From contig JAAYYU010000337.1 of the NCBI GenBank assembly GCA_012515235.1, positions 29,807-93,806 on the forward strand: a stretch of 64,000 bases of DNA. Direction: 5' to 3'. Both the position numbers and the translations under genes were made by a program. Below the pieces are notes generated by a model. It saw only the letters and a program-made list of their open reading frames with translations, searched no databases and was not told the DNA's origin. The DNA comes from Candidatus Anammoximicrobium sp. Lineage in GTDB: Bacteria; Planctomycetota; Planctomycetia; Pirellulales; Pirellulaceae. This document shows positions 48,650 through 56,710 of this stretch, piece by piece (the first letter of the stretch is position 1; the number at the start of each line of letters is the position of its first letter).

Positions 48650-50896
48650 TCAGCCGCGGCGGCTGACCAGCAACAGAGGCTGCGCGGTGCGGAGTGCGAC
48701 TTGCAGCGCGAACTGGCCGAACAGCTTGCGGCGACGGCCGGCGCGTTGGACGCCCATGATCACCAAGTCGCTGTCCGCAGCGCGAGCGGCTACGACGGAG
48801 ATCGGGTCGGGATCGCAAACCAACTCCACCCGGCAGCCTCCCGGACACAACAACTGCGCCGTGCGGCGGAAAGCCTGTTCGTCCAGTTGCCTTTCTTTGC
48901 GGGCCAGGCCCGCGGGCAGGACCTTCAGGAAGGTGACCTCCGGCTGGACGGAGCGGGCCAGGCTTCCCAGCAGGCGGGCCAGCAGTTTGTCGTGGCCGCC
49001 TCGCCCGCCCAAGGGAACCAGGACCCGCCGCACCTGGGACAACTGCCATCCGGCGGCGGCCCGCAATACCACGACGTCGCAATCGGTCCGGTTCAGGAGG
49101 GTCTCCAGCGGCCAACCGCTCGTCTCCTCGGTCAATCGGCTCAGTCCCAACAGCAGGCTCTCGCAGCGATGTTCCCCGGCCACGCGGGCGATCTCCGCCC
49201 AGGGCTGCTCCGCCACGGTCGCCAAGGTTTCCGGAACGATGCCCGATTCCACGTTGGCGGCAAGGGCTTCACGCAGAGCCGCTTGGGCGGCGTCCAGCGG
49301 CTGCGGATCGCGCCGCGGTTGCCAGGCCCGCGGCGCGACCACGACGGACAGCATCAAGACTCGGCCGGCTTCGGGCGGCGCCAAAGCCTTGGCCACGTCC
49401 GCCAACGCCCGCACATTTTCCGGATTGGCGATCGGGACCAGGACCAGCGGGTTGCGGCCGCGAAGCTTGATCAGTTCCGGGTCCAGCGCGGTCCCCGAAG
49501 CGTCCGCCACGCGAGCCCGCTGGGCGAACAGCACCAGGAACAGCAGCCCGCCCAGGCACAGCCAAACCAGGGTGATCACCCCGGCCGCCGGCGACGCCAG
49601 GCCTTGATTGACCGCCAGCGCCAAACAGGCCACGCCGCCCACGACCGGCACTGCCGGATACCAAGGCGAACGGAACGGCGGCACCCGCGCGCCGCTGCGC
49701 TGACGCACCAGGATGGCGATCCAGTGGGCGACGGCAAAGGTCAGCAGAAAAATCAAGCTCGACGCGGCCCCGGCCGCCGTCACATCGGGGATCACCAGCA
49801 GGATGGCGACCACCGGCACCGCCGTGACCAGGACCGCCGCCAGCGGCGTGCGGCTGCGCGGATTCACCCAGGCCAGCACCGGGGGCAGCGTGCGGTCGGC
49901 GGCCATCGCCATCGCGACCCGCGAGGCGGCAAATAAATTGGCATGCAGCGCCGAAGCCATCGACAGAAAGCCGGCGACGATCACCAGCCAGTAGCCGGAC
50001 GGCCCCAGATAGTTCTGCGCCGCCACGGCCACAAACGTCTCCGCGTGTGCCGCACCCATCTCCGCCAGCGATTGGCCCGGTTGCACCGCTGCCACGGCCG
50101 TCACCACCAGAAACGGAAGGTACACCCCCAGTCCGATCCCCAGCGAACAGAACATGGCGCGGGGAATCGTGCGGACCGGATCGCGGACTTCCCCCGCCAC
50201 GGCAGCGATCAAGTCAAAACCCTGCAGGGCAAAAAAGGTCAACCCCATCGCCGTAAAGAAGCCGCCGGCGCCGCCCGCGAAAAACGGCTGCAGGCCCGCC
50301 ACGATCTCCCCGCCCGACCGGCCGCGAACCGCCCCCGGACCAAAGGCAATCAAGATCGCAAACGCCACCAGCTTGCCAATGTTCGCCCACTGGCCGCCAC
50401 CGGCCGGCCGACACATCAGACCGATCGTGTAGAAGGCGGTGATCAACAGGGCCAGCCCCCAACTGGCCCGCGGGCCTGTCAGCCAGCCGGCGGGCGAGCC
50501 CGTCCCGACGCGCCAGATCCCTGCGACGACCAGCTTGCCGAATTCGGCGCATCCCAAGGCGTACAGCACCGAGGCGGCGATCGAGGCGAACCAGACCACC
50601 CAGCCCACGGTGAACGCGGCTTCGATCGACAAGACCTTCTTGGCAAACGCGTACGTGCCCCCGGATTGCGGAAATTTCGACGAGACCTCGGCGAAACTCA
50701 AGGCGGTCAGGATCGCAATCACCCCGTTCAACGCCAAGGCCAACACGGCGCTGGGACCCGCCAAGGCAAAGGCGGGACCGGCCAGGGCCAGAATCCCCCC
50801 GCCCACGATCGCCCCCACGCCCGGCGCCGTCGCCCCCCAGAAACCCAAATGCCGCTCGACCGTGGAATGCCTCCCCGGACTCCCTTCGTCTGCCAC
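48650..50896 (-). CDS. APC-superfamily amino acid permease fused to USP domains
   Basis: 748 residues from GTG 50896, which has gaggaggg 6-9 bases upstream. Residues ~15-440 form a 12-helix APC permease (HLGFWGATAPGVGAIVGGGILALAG, KFPQSGGTYAFAKK, FFALQGFDLIAAVAGEVRDP). Residues ~470-745 hold two universal-stress-protein domains (NPLVLVPIANPENVRALADVAKAL; RRVLVPLGGRGGHDKLLARLLGSL ... ADSDLVIMGVQRAG). The soluble part is cytoplasmic and may sense ATP or another nucleotide to gate transport. Substrate probably an amino acid; not determinable here. Confidence 0.9.
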   Translation of the reverse strand: MADEGSPGRHSTVERHLGFWGATAPGVGAIVGGGILALAGPAFALAGPSAVLALALNGVIAILTALSFAEVSSKFPQSGGTYAFAKKVLSIEAAFTVGWVVWFASIAASVLYALGCAEFGKLVVAGIWRVGTGSPAGWLTGPRASWGLALLITAFYTIGLMCRPAGGGQWANIGKLVAFAILIAFGPGAVRGRSGGEIVAGLQPFFAGGAGGFFTAMGLTFFALQGFDLIAAVAGEVRDPVRTIPRAMFCSLGIGLGVYLPFLVVTAVAAVQPGQSLAEMGAAHAETFVAVAAQNYLGPSGYWLVIVAGFLSMASALHANLFAASRVAMAMAADRTLPPVLAWVNPRSRTPLAAVLVTAVPVVAILLVIPDVTAAGAASSLIFLLTFAVAHWIAILVRQRSGARVPPFRSPWYPAVPVVGGVACLALAVNQGLASPAAGVITLVWLCLGGLLFLVLFAQRARVADASGTALDPELIKLRGRNPLVLVPIANPENVRALADVAKALAPPEAGRVLMLSVVVAPRAWQPRRDPQPLDAAQAALREALAANVESGIVPETLATVAEQPWAEIARVAGEHRCESLLLGLSRLTEETSGWPLETLLNRTDCDVVVLRAAAGWQLSQVRRVLVPLGGRGGHDKLLARLLGSLARSVQPEVTFLKVLPAGLARKERQLDEQAFRRTAQLLCPGGCRVELVCDPDPISVVAARAADSDLVIMGVQRAGRRRKLFGQFALQVALRTAQPLLLVSRRG

Positions 50897-51015
50897 GCGC
50901 TGCTCCCTCCTCGCCTGCTCCCCTTGATAACCGACGAAACGCCGGCCTGGCAAGGCCCCCCGGAACGATCCAAGACTTTGTGACTGCCCGTCCGGAGAAA
51001 GATTCTGCGATCGCT

Positions 51016-51037
51016 TGAATTCCGTAGGCCTGAACCC
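51016..51037. repeat. Degenerate half-copy of family B palindrome
   Basis: tgaattccgtaggcctgaac plus cc matches the right arm of the palindrome at 21386-21417 in 18 of 22 positions; no partner arm is seen. It lies in the 192-base gap between the permease and TIGR03545 genes, which has no gene. Confidence 0.5.
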
Positions 51038-51088
51038 ATTATCGACGGGTAGCGAGCGCCATTCCGCTGGCCTGTTTCTCGAATCAAT

Positions 51089-52879
51089 CTAGCGCGTCAG
51101 CAACTCGCCCACGGACAGTTGGGGCAATTTGGGGAGTTGACCGGTGTGGACCGCCGGGGGGAGCTTGCCGAGTTGATCCAGGTTCCATTGGCCGGGGACA
51201 GGAGCGGTCAGCTTTTCCAACTCCTTGCGGGGAACGTTCAACCGGGCGAGGATTTCGTTGCTCTTGACGCTCACCAGACGGTCCAGTTTGTCCAACTGCT
51301 CGACGACCTCGCGATCGACGCGGGCGGCCAGTTGATCCACGCGGGTCTGCAACTCCTGGCGGACCGCGGTGCTCAAACCCTCGGCCAACTGGGGGCCCAA
51401 ATTCGAGTGCAACCGAGCGTTCGGTCGCCGCAGCGTGCCGGCGAGGTCGACGGTCACGGTCAGCTGTTGGACCTGCTGCAGCGCCTGATTGACGCGGGTC
51501 CGCACAGGCTCGCCGCCGAACGAGGCGGCCAGGGCCGTCTCCAGGCGGACGGATTCCTGGGCAAAGACGAGTTGTCCGGCCAGCGAGTCGTCACGCAGGT
51601 CGATCTCCAGCTTGAAGGCCGCCCGGCCGGGAGCGACGCGCAGAGCCAGTTCTTCCGCGCGGCCCAGCGTCCGGGCGGGCAAGTCCACGCGGGGCAAGTC
51701 CACCACCAAACGATCGTGCGGCGCGGCCCCGGCGCGGTCCAGGACAGCAAAAACGCGCAGCGGAGTCTCTCCGCGCGCTTCGATCGTCACCGTGGCGGGC
51801 CGGCCGTGCCGTGCGGGCTCCGTGGTGAGATCCGTGAGCGTTCCCGTAAAGGGCACGTACTGGCCGCCGTCGCGGAAATCGCCCTCCACGGCCAGACGCT
51901 GGAACAACACCCGCGGCAACGGCCGCAAGTCGCCCAAGGGCACGATCCGGCCGCGGAGCCGCTCGGGCTGGGCGAACTCGCGGCGGCGGGGAATGCACTG
52001 GCGGCTCCACTGGACCCACCCCAGCAGTTCCTGCAGCCGCGCGGCCTGTTCGCGGCCGAGCAAGTAATGCGTCAGCGTTTGGCCGTCGAGCGATTCCCAG
52101 GTCAGCTTGCTGCGCAGATAAGCCACATCGTGGTCTTTGGCCTCCTGCATGGCTTTCGCATCCAGCTTGACTTGCTCGCCCAGGCGGCGCACGTCGCTCG
52201 GCAACCGCTCTAATTCGCCCCGCGTCTGGGCCATCTGGGCGGCAGCCTCCTCGATCCGCTGCGGGTTGGGAATCGCCTTCGCGTCGCGAATCTGCCGAAC
52301 CAGTTCTTTGAGCTTGGCCACGCGGTCTTTCAACGCGTCGATCTCCGCCTCCAGGCGGCGGTATTCGTTGGGCCAGCGGTCCATCAATTCGCGGCACAGC
52401 CCCGGAGTCTGCAACTGGTTTTCCAGATCCTCCTGCAAGCGTCCGGCGATCGGCAGGAGCCATTGTTGCCGAAACGCCGCTGCGTCGAAACCGTCCAAGA
52501 TGCCGCCTGACGTAGCGTCCGCCTCGAGCGCCCCGGAACGGGACCGCTTGTCGTCCAGCCGCAGTCCGCTGATCCGGCCCTGACGCACGACCAGCCTTTT
52601 CTGCAGCAAGGCGTCGCCGTCCAGGTCCAACTGGACTCGCTGAGCCCGGAAGAGGTTCCTTTCCGGCGCGGCCGGATTGGCAACCTGGACGCCGCCGAGT
52701 TCCAAATCGCCGTGGGCCAGCGACAGGTCCAACGCGTGAATGTCGATTCGGGCCCCCAACGCCTGGGAGCCGTAGCTGACGATCGACCAGCGCAGCAACG
52801 GGGCCAGCCCAAAGCCCAGCAGGGCCGCCACGGCAGCCGCCAGGATCAGACGTGGAATCAGGTAGCCCCAACGAATCAT
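51089..52879 (-). CDS. TIGR03545-family membrane-anchored protein
   Basis: 596 residues from ATG 52879. One N-terminal helix (YLIPRLILAAAVAALLGFGLAPLL), then an AsmA-like beta region (LGARIDIHALDLSLAHGDLELGGVQVANP), a coiled coil with LEAEIDALKDRVAKLKELVRQI (~180-260), and a long beta-rich part. The last ~150 residues are helical (VRQELQTRVDQLAARVDREVVEQL). This layout and the pairing with a small TIGR03546 membrane protein match the TIGR03545/TIGR03546 couple. The genes overlap by ATGA (52876-52879), so translation is coupled. Possible role in envelope lipid or protein handling; unproven. Confidence 0.8.
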   Translation of the reverse strand: MIRWGYLIPRLILAAAVAALLGFGLAPLLRWSIVSYGSQALGARIDIHALDLSLAHGDLELGGVQVANPAAPERNLFRAQRVQLDLDGDALLQKRLVVRQGRISGLRLDDKRSRSGALEADATSGGILDGFDAAAFRQQWLLPIAGRLQEDLENQLQTPGLCRELMDRWPNEYRRLEAEIDALKDRVAKLKELVRQIRDAKAIPNPQRIEEAAAQMAQTRGELERLPSDVRRLGEQVKLDAKAMQEAKDHDVAYLRSKLTWESLDGQTLTHYLLGREQAARLQELLGWVQWSRQCIPRRREFAQPERLRGRIVPLGDLRPLPRVLFQRLAVEGDFRDGGQYVPFTGTLTDLTTEPARHGRPATVTIEARGETPLRVFAVLDRAGAAPHDRLVVDLPRVDLPARTLGRAEELALRVAPGRAAFKLEIDLRDDSLAGQLVFAQESVRLETALAASFGGEPVRTRVNQALQQVQQLTVTVDLAGTLRRPNARLHSNLGPQLAEGLSTAVRQELQTRVDQLAARVDREVVEQLDKLDRLVSVKSNEILARLNVPRKELEKLTAPVPGQWNLDQLGKLPPAVHTGQLPKLPQLSVGELLTR

Positions 52880-53400
52880 CGCTTCCAACTCCAACTGGCT
52901 GACAGGTCGACGCCCCAGAGCAGCTGGTACAGGCGGTACTTCTGGAGCCGTTCGGACAGCCTTGCTCCGTAACGTTCTTGAAGCCGCCTCACGCCGCGAC
53001 TCGTCAGGAAATAGACGGGGTAGAACAGCCACAGGCCCAGGGCCAGGCTGCCGACCACGATCGTGTTGTTCAAACCGGTCCAGGCTGCCGCCGGCCACTG
53101 GAAGAGCCCGTTCCAGTACGGCGTCAGCGCGGGCGCGGTGAGCAACGCGTAGCCCAGTCGATCGGTGAAGGGGTCGCAAAACGCCGCCAGACAGGCGCAC
53201 GCCAGCGCGGTGCAGGTCCCGGCCGCCAGGTTGATCCGCACGGTCAACAGCAGCGTCCCAAGCGCGGCGGCGGTCAGGTTGTCCTTAGGCACCAGCCCGA
53301 CGACCATGCCCAACGCGACCGCCCAGGCAATGCGCCGCGGCGAATTCAAGTCCCGCAGCGCGGCGACCAGGAATCGAACCGGTTTGATGAACCAGAGCAC
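52876..53400 (-). CDS. TIGR03546-family small membrane protein
   Basis: 174 residues from GTG 53400 with aagggga 7 bases upstream. Membrane helices lie around ALGMVVGLVPKDNLTAAALGTLLL, LAAGTCTALACACLAAF and TIVVGSLALGLWLFYPVYFL. The segment GMVVGLVPKDNL resembles the DUF2062-like core, which TIGR03546 is related to. It precedes and overlaps the TIGR03545 gene by four bases. The two products probably form one complex in the inner membrane. Confidence 0.8.
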   Translation of the reverse strand: MLWFIKPVRFLVAALRDLNSPRRIAWAVALGMVVGLVPKDNLTAAALGTLLLTVRINLAAGTCTALACACLAAFCDPFTDRLGYALLTAPALTPYWNGLFQWPAAAWTGLNNTIVVGSLALGLWLFYPVYFLTSRGVRRLQERYGARLSERLQKYRLYQLLWGVDLSASWSWKR

Positions 53401-53768
53401 GAGGCAATCCCCTTGGAAGTAAAGGCCATCAAACAGGATCGACCGGAAAAAGCGGTAAAAATGAATCGCTTTCCCCAGTCCGGACGATCCTGTCCAGTTT
53501 CTCTATTTCCTCGCGGATCGAGCCGTCGTCGGTGGCAAGTGGGTGGGCTTTCACGAAGAGTCGCCCCGGCATCTTGCGAACGGCAGCCTGCCGGCCCGGA
53601 AACAATCCAACGGCGGCCGTTGGCCACTGCGTCCGGACATTCCCAGCCTGTGCGCGTTGAAGTCCAGCGGCGGGTTCTGTACACTTTGGGGGATTCAGGA
53701 CGAACGGCGGGCACGTATTTCGTAGCCGCAGGCATCCTGTGGTTGCCGGCGGGCAAGGGGAGGTTTCT

Positions 53769-54419
53769 ATGAAAACCTCGGATGGCAGTTCGGCGTTGGA
53801 CGCCAGCGTCTTGGTGCTGAACCGCATGTATGTCGCCGTGCGCGTCGTCACTGTCCGCCGGGCTTTCGTGATGTTGTGCCGGGACTCCGCCGAGGTGATT
53901 CACGTCGACAACGGCGCGTACGCGAACTACGATTTTGAGACATGGTGCGAGTTGAGTCAGTTCTGGTGCGAGGACCCGTCGTTGCTGGCCGGCTTGGATC
54001 AGAGCGACTGGGTCCGCGCGGTCCGCTACCGCATCCAGGCGCCGCGGATCATCCGCCTGTTGCGGTTCGACCAGACGCCCCGGCAAACGGTCCGGTTGAA
54101 CCGCAGGACGCTCTTTGCCCGCGACGGGCACTGCTGTCAGTACTGCGGAAAACCGTATCCTCACAGCCAGCTGAGTCTGGACCATGTGACGCCCCGCAGT
54201 CGCGGCGGTACGACTTGCTGGGAGAACGTGGTCACGTGCTGCCTGCATTGCAACTCGCAGAAAGGCAACCGCACGCCGCAGGAAGCCGGCATGAGGCTTC
54301 AGATGCACCCGGCCAAGCCCAAACACAACCCCATGCTGAAGCTCCAACTTGGCAACCCGCGCTACCAGGTCTGGCAGCCCTTTCTGCACCAGGCCGGGTA
54401 CGCGATTGACGTGATCTGA
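53769..54419 (+). CDS. HNH endonuclease-family protein
   Basis: 216 residues from ATG 53769 (ggggagg 6 bases upstream). The HNH core is complete: CQYCGKPY, LSLDHVTPRSRGGTTCWENVVTCCLHCNSQKGNRTP, with two CxxC zinc pairs, the LDHVxPRSxGG motif and the Asn of WxNVV. The N-terminal ~110 residues (ASVLVLNRMYVAVRVVTVRRAFVMLCRDSAEVI) are the domain found in a widespread group of chromosomally encoded HNH proteins without a linked restriction system. Function of that group is unknown; DNA repair is a guess. It ends 6 bases before purM, so both share a transcript. Confidence 0.9.
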   Translation: MKTSDGSSALDASVLVLNRMYVAVRVVTVRRAFVMLCRDSAEVIHVDNGAYANYDFETWCELSQFWCEDPSLLAGLDQSDWVRAVRYRIQAPRIIRLLRFDQTPRQTVRLNRRTLFARDGHCCQYCGKPYPHSQLSLDHVTPRSRGGTTCWENVVTCCLHCNSQKGNRTPQEAGMRLQMHPAKPKHNPMLKLQLGNPRYQVWQPFLHQAGYAIDVI

Positions 54420-54425
54420 TCTTCC

Positions 54426-55469
54426 ATGAGCAAAGTCACCTACAAGGACGCCGGCGTCGACTTGGACGTGTACGACGAGGCCATGACGCGTCTGCCGCGG
54501 CTGATGCATCGGACCTTCTCCCCGCGAGTCCTGAAGCTGGACGGGGGATTCGCCGGCCTGTTTCAACTCGATTTCTCCAATCGGCTGTTCTCCCGCAACT
54601 ACGACGACCCGGTTCTGGTCGCCTGCACCGACGGCGTGGGCACCAAGCTGAAGGTGGCTCAACGCTGTGGAAAACACGACACGCTGGGCATCGACCTGGT
54701 GGCGATGAGCGTCAACGACGCCCTGTGCTGCGGGGCGGAACCGTTGCTGTTTTTGGATTACGTCGCCATGTCGCACGACGATCCGCCCGTGCTGGAGCAG
54801 TTGGTCCGGGGCGTCAGCGACGGCTGTATTCAAGCCGATTGTGCGCTGCTGGGCGGCGAGACCGCGATCATGCCGGACCTGTACCGGCGCGGCGAATACG
54901 ATCTGGCCGGTTTCTGTGTGGGCGTGGTGGAACGGAAGCAGATCATCGACGGCAAGGCGATCGTGCCCGGCGACACCTTGCTGGGCGTGGCCTCCAGCGG
55001 GTTGCACGCCAACGGGTACAGCCTGGCGCGCAAGGTCGTGTTCGAGGTGGGCGGATTCGACGTCCACGACCACGTGGACGGCCTGGGCACGACGGTCGGC
55101 GAGGCCTTGTTGACTCCGACGCGGATCTATGCCCAGCCGGTGCGCAAGATCCTGCGGCACTACAAGGTGAAATCGGTCGTCCACGGCCTGGCGCACGTCA
55201 CGGGCGGCGGCCTGCGGGGCAACCTGGAGCGGATTCTGCCTGCGGGCACGCAGGCCCAGATCGATGAAGGCTCCTGGCCCGTGCCGCCCGTGTTCCCGTG
55301 GCTGCAGCGACTGGCAGACATCGACGACGCCGAAATGGCGCGCGTGTTCAATCTGGGTATCGGGCTGGTGCTGGTGGTCAGTCCGTACTACGCCGAGAGC
55401 ATTCAGCGGATGCTGGCCGAGTGCGGACACGACAGCCGGCCGATCGGCCGGATCGTCCCCGCGTCGTAG
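54426..55469 (+). CDS. purM: Phosphoribosylformylglycinamidine cyclo-ligase
   Basis: 347 residues, normal AIR synthetase length. TYKDAGVDLDVYDEA, VACTDGVGTKLKVA, GIDLVAMSVNDALCCGAEPLLFLDYVA, LLGGETAIMPDLYRRGEYDLAGFCVG and VHGLAHVTGGGLRGNLER are the family's ATP- and substrate-binding motifs. It closes the imidazole ring to AIR in purine synthesis. It sits 6 bases after the HNH gene; purN is 27 kb away. A dispersed repeat follows the stop by about 30 bases. Confidence 0.97.
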   Translation: MSKVTYKDAGVDLDVYDEAMTRLPRLMHRTFSPRVLKLDGGFAGLFQLDFSNRLFSRNYDDPVLVACTDGVGTKLKVAQRCGKHDTLGIDLVAMSVNDALCCGAEPLLFLDYVAMSHDDPPVLEQLVRGVSDGCIQADCALLGGETAIMPDLYRRGEYDLAGFCVGVVERKQIIDGKAIVPGDTLLGVASSGLHANGYSLARKVVFEVGGFDVHDHVDGLGTTVGEALLTPTRIYAQPVRKILRHYKVKSVVHGLAHVTGGGLRGNLERILPAGTQAQIDEGSWPVPPVFPWLQRLADIDDAEMARVFNLGIGLVLVVSPYYAESIQRMLAECGHDSRPIGRIVPAS

Positions 55470-55498
55470 GACGCGCGTTCCAGGCAATCGCCCGTCAG

Positions 55499-55604
55499 CC
55501 TGTTGAAAGAGGGGACGGTTGAAAAAGGCGCCGGGCACCTCGCGGGGGCGTTCTTCCCTGGGGGACTCCTGCGCAGCTCGAAGCCAAATTTCTTTTTTCA
55601 ACCG
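55499..55604. repeat. Dispersed terminal-inverted-repeat element (family C, copy 3)
   Basis: cctgttgaaagaggggacgg and gttgaaaaaggcgccgggca at the left and tcttttttcaaccgg at the right form inverted ends; cacctcgcg, cgttcttccct and cgcagctcgaagcc match copies at 14435 and 17704. The left end appears duplicated (two ttgaaa motifs). It separates the convergent purM and kinase genes. Confidence 0.8.
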
Positions 55605-55608
55605 GCCG

Positions 55609-56523
55609 CTACGCCGCGGCGCGGCGATCCAGGCCGTCCGTGTACGGCTGGTCCAACTCGTCCAGCCACGCCACCAACTCGCCCAACACGGGGCGGCGCT
55701 CGGGGCGTTTGTCCAGCATCACGTCCAGAATCTGCACGATCGCGTCGTCCAAGGCAGGATTGAACAGACGCGGGTTGGGCGGAGTGTGGTGCAGTTGGGC
55801 GGCGGCCAGCGCGGCGGGGTCGGTCTGGGGAAAGGGCAAGACGCCGGTCACCATGCGATACAGCGTCACGCCCAGGCTGTAGACGTCCAAGGCGGGGCCG
55901 AGCTCGGCCAGGGACGTGAACGATTCGGGCGCGCTGTACGCCAGCGTGCCGGCCAACGCCGACGCTTCGGCGCCGCCCGGCCGTCCCGTCCGGCGAGCCA
56001 GTCCCAAATCGAGCAGCGTGACGTGGCCGGTGGAACTCACGAAAATGTTGTCGGGCTTGACGTCCGAATGCACCCAGCCCTCGGCATGCAGCGCCGTCAT
56101 CGCCTCGGCCGTCTGCCGCGCCACCCCGATCGCCTCGCCGCCGGACAGGTGCTGCCTGCGCGCCAGCGCCGTTTCCAGCGGCTGGCCTTCCAAATAAGGC
56201 ATCACCAGGTAGTGCGGAGAATGCTTGACTCGCGCCGCCAAGACGCAGGTCAGATTGGGATGCGATACCTCGCGCGCCACAACCGCCTCGCGCTGCAGCA
56301 ACCGAATCGCCAGCGGGTCGCAAGACTCCGTCGGCTTGACCAGCTTGACCGCATAGTCCGCCGGTTCGCCGACACTGCGGCCGGCGGGCCGCGCTCGGTA
56401 GACCTTGCACCAGCGGCCTTCCCCCAGCAGTTCAGCCAGTTGCCAGTTGCCAACGGCGGGCAGCCAAGGCGCAAAGGCTACGGCGCGCGCGGTCGTACCA
56501 GGATCGCGGGATCGGGAAGCCAT
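55609..56523 (-). CDS. Compact Hanks-type Ser/Thr protein kinase
   Basis: About 304 residues from ATG 56523; an upstream ATG at 56676 would add 51 basic residues, and neither has a ribosome site. It is a bare kinase domain without membrane helix or sensor. Glycine loop GEGRWCKV (34-41) lacks the third Gly; VAIK lysine is Lys60 (YAVKLVK), helix C Glu79; catalytic loop VHSDVKPDN with His152/Asp154/Lys156 (Ser replaces the Arg of HRD) and magnesium loop DLG at 172-174; SAPES closes the activation segment. The catalytic residues are complete, so activity is likely. It lies 188 bases downstream of the sugar ABC importer genes. Confidence 0.87.
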   Translation of the reverse strand: MASRSRDPGTTARAVAFAPWLPAVGNWQLAELLGEGRWCKVYRARPAGRSVGEPADYAVKLVKPTESCDPLAIRLLQREAVVAREVSHPNLTCVLAARVKHSPHYLVMPYLEGQPLETALARRQHLSGGEAIGVARQTAEAMTALHAEGWVHSDVKPDNIFVSSTGHVTLLDLGLARRTGRPGGAEASALAGTLAYSAPESFTSLAELGPALDVYSLGVTLYRMVTGVLPFPQTDPAALAAAQLHHTPPNPRLFNPALDDAIVQILDVMLDKRPERRPVLGELVAWLDELDQPYTDGLDRRAAA

Positions 56524-56710
56524 GAATCGGGAGCGAACGGGTGGTGTCCGCCGTTTGGGTCGAAACAGCGTTTTGACGCGATCGCGCTGGAATGAAAAAT
56601 CCGTCGCGCACGCGCGGTTTCCGTTCCCGCGCCGGTGCGATCGCGATGACTGGGTCTGTTGTTTGAATCGGCTCATTCGCGCCGCAAGTTGAACCGGATG
56701 CCAGGCCGCG

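Noticed and set aside
53346..55601. 751-codon minus-strand ORF opposite HNH and purM
   Set aside because: Antisense shadow of two genes with complete family motifs on the plus strand.
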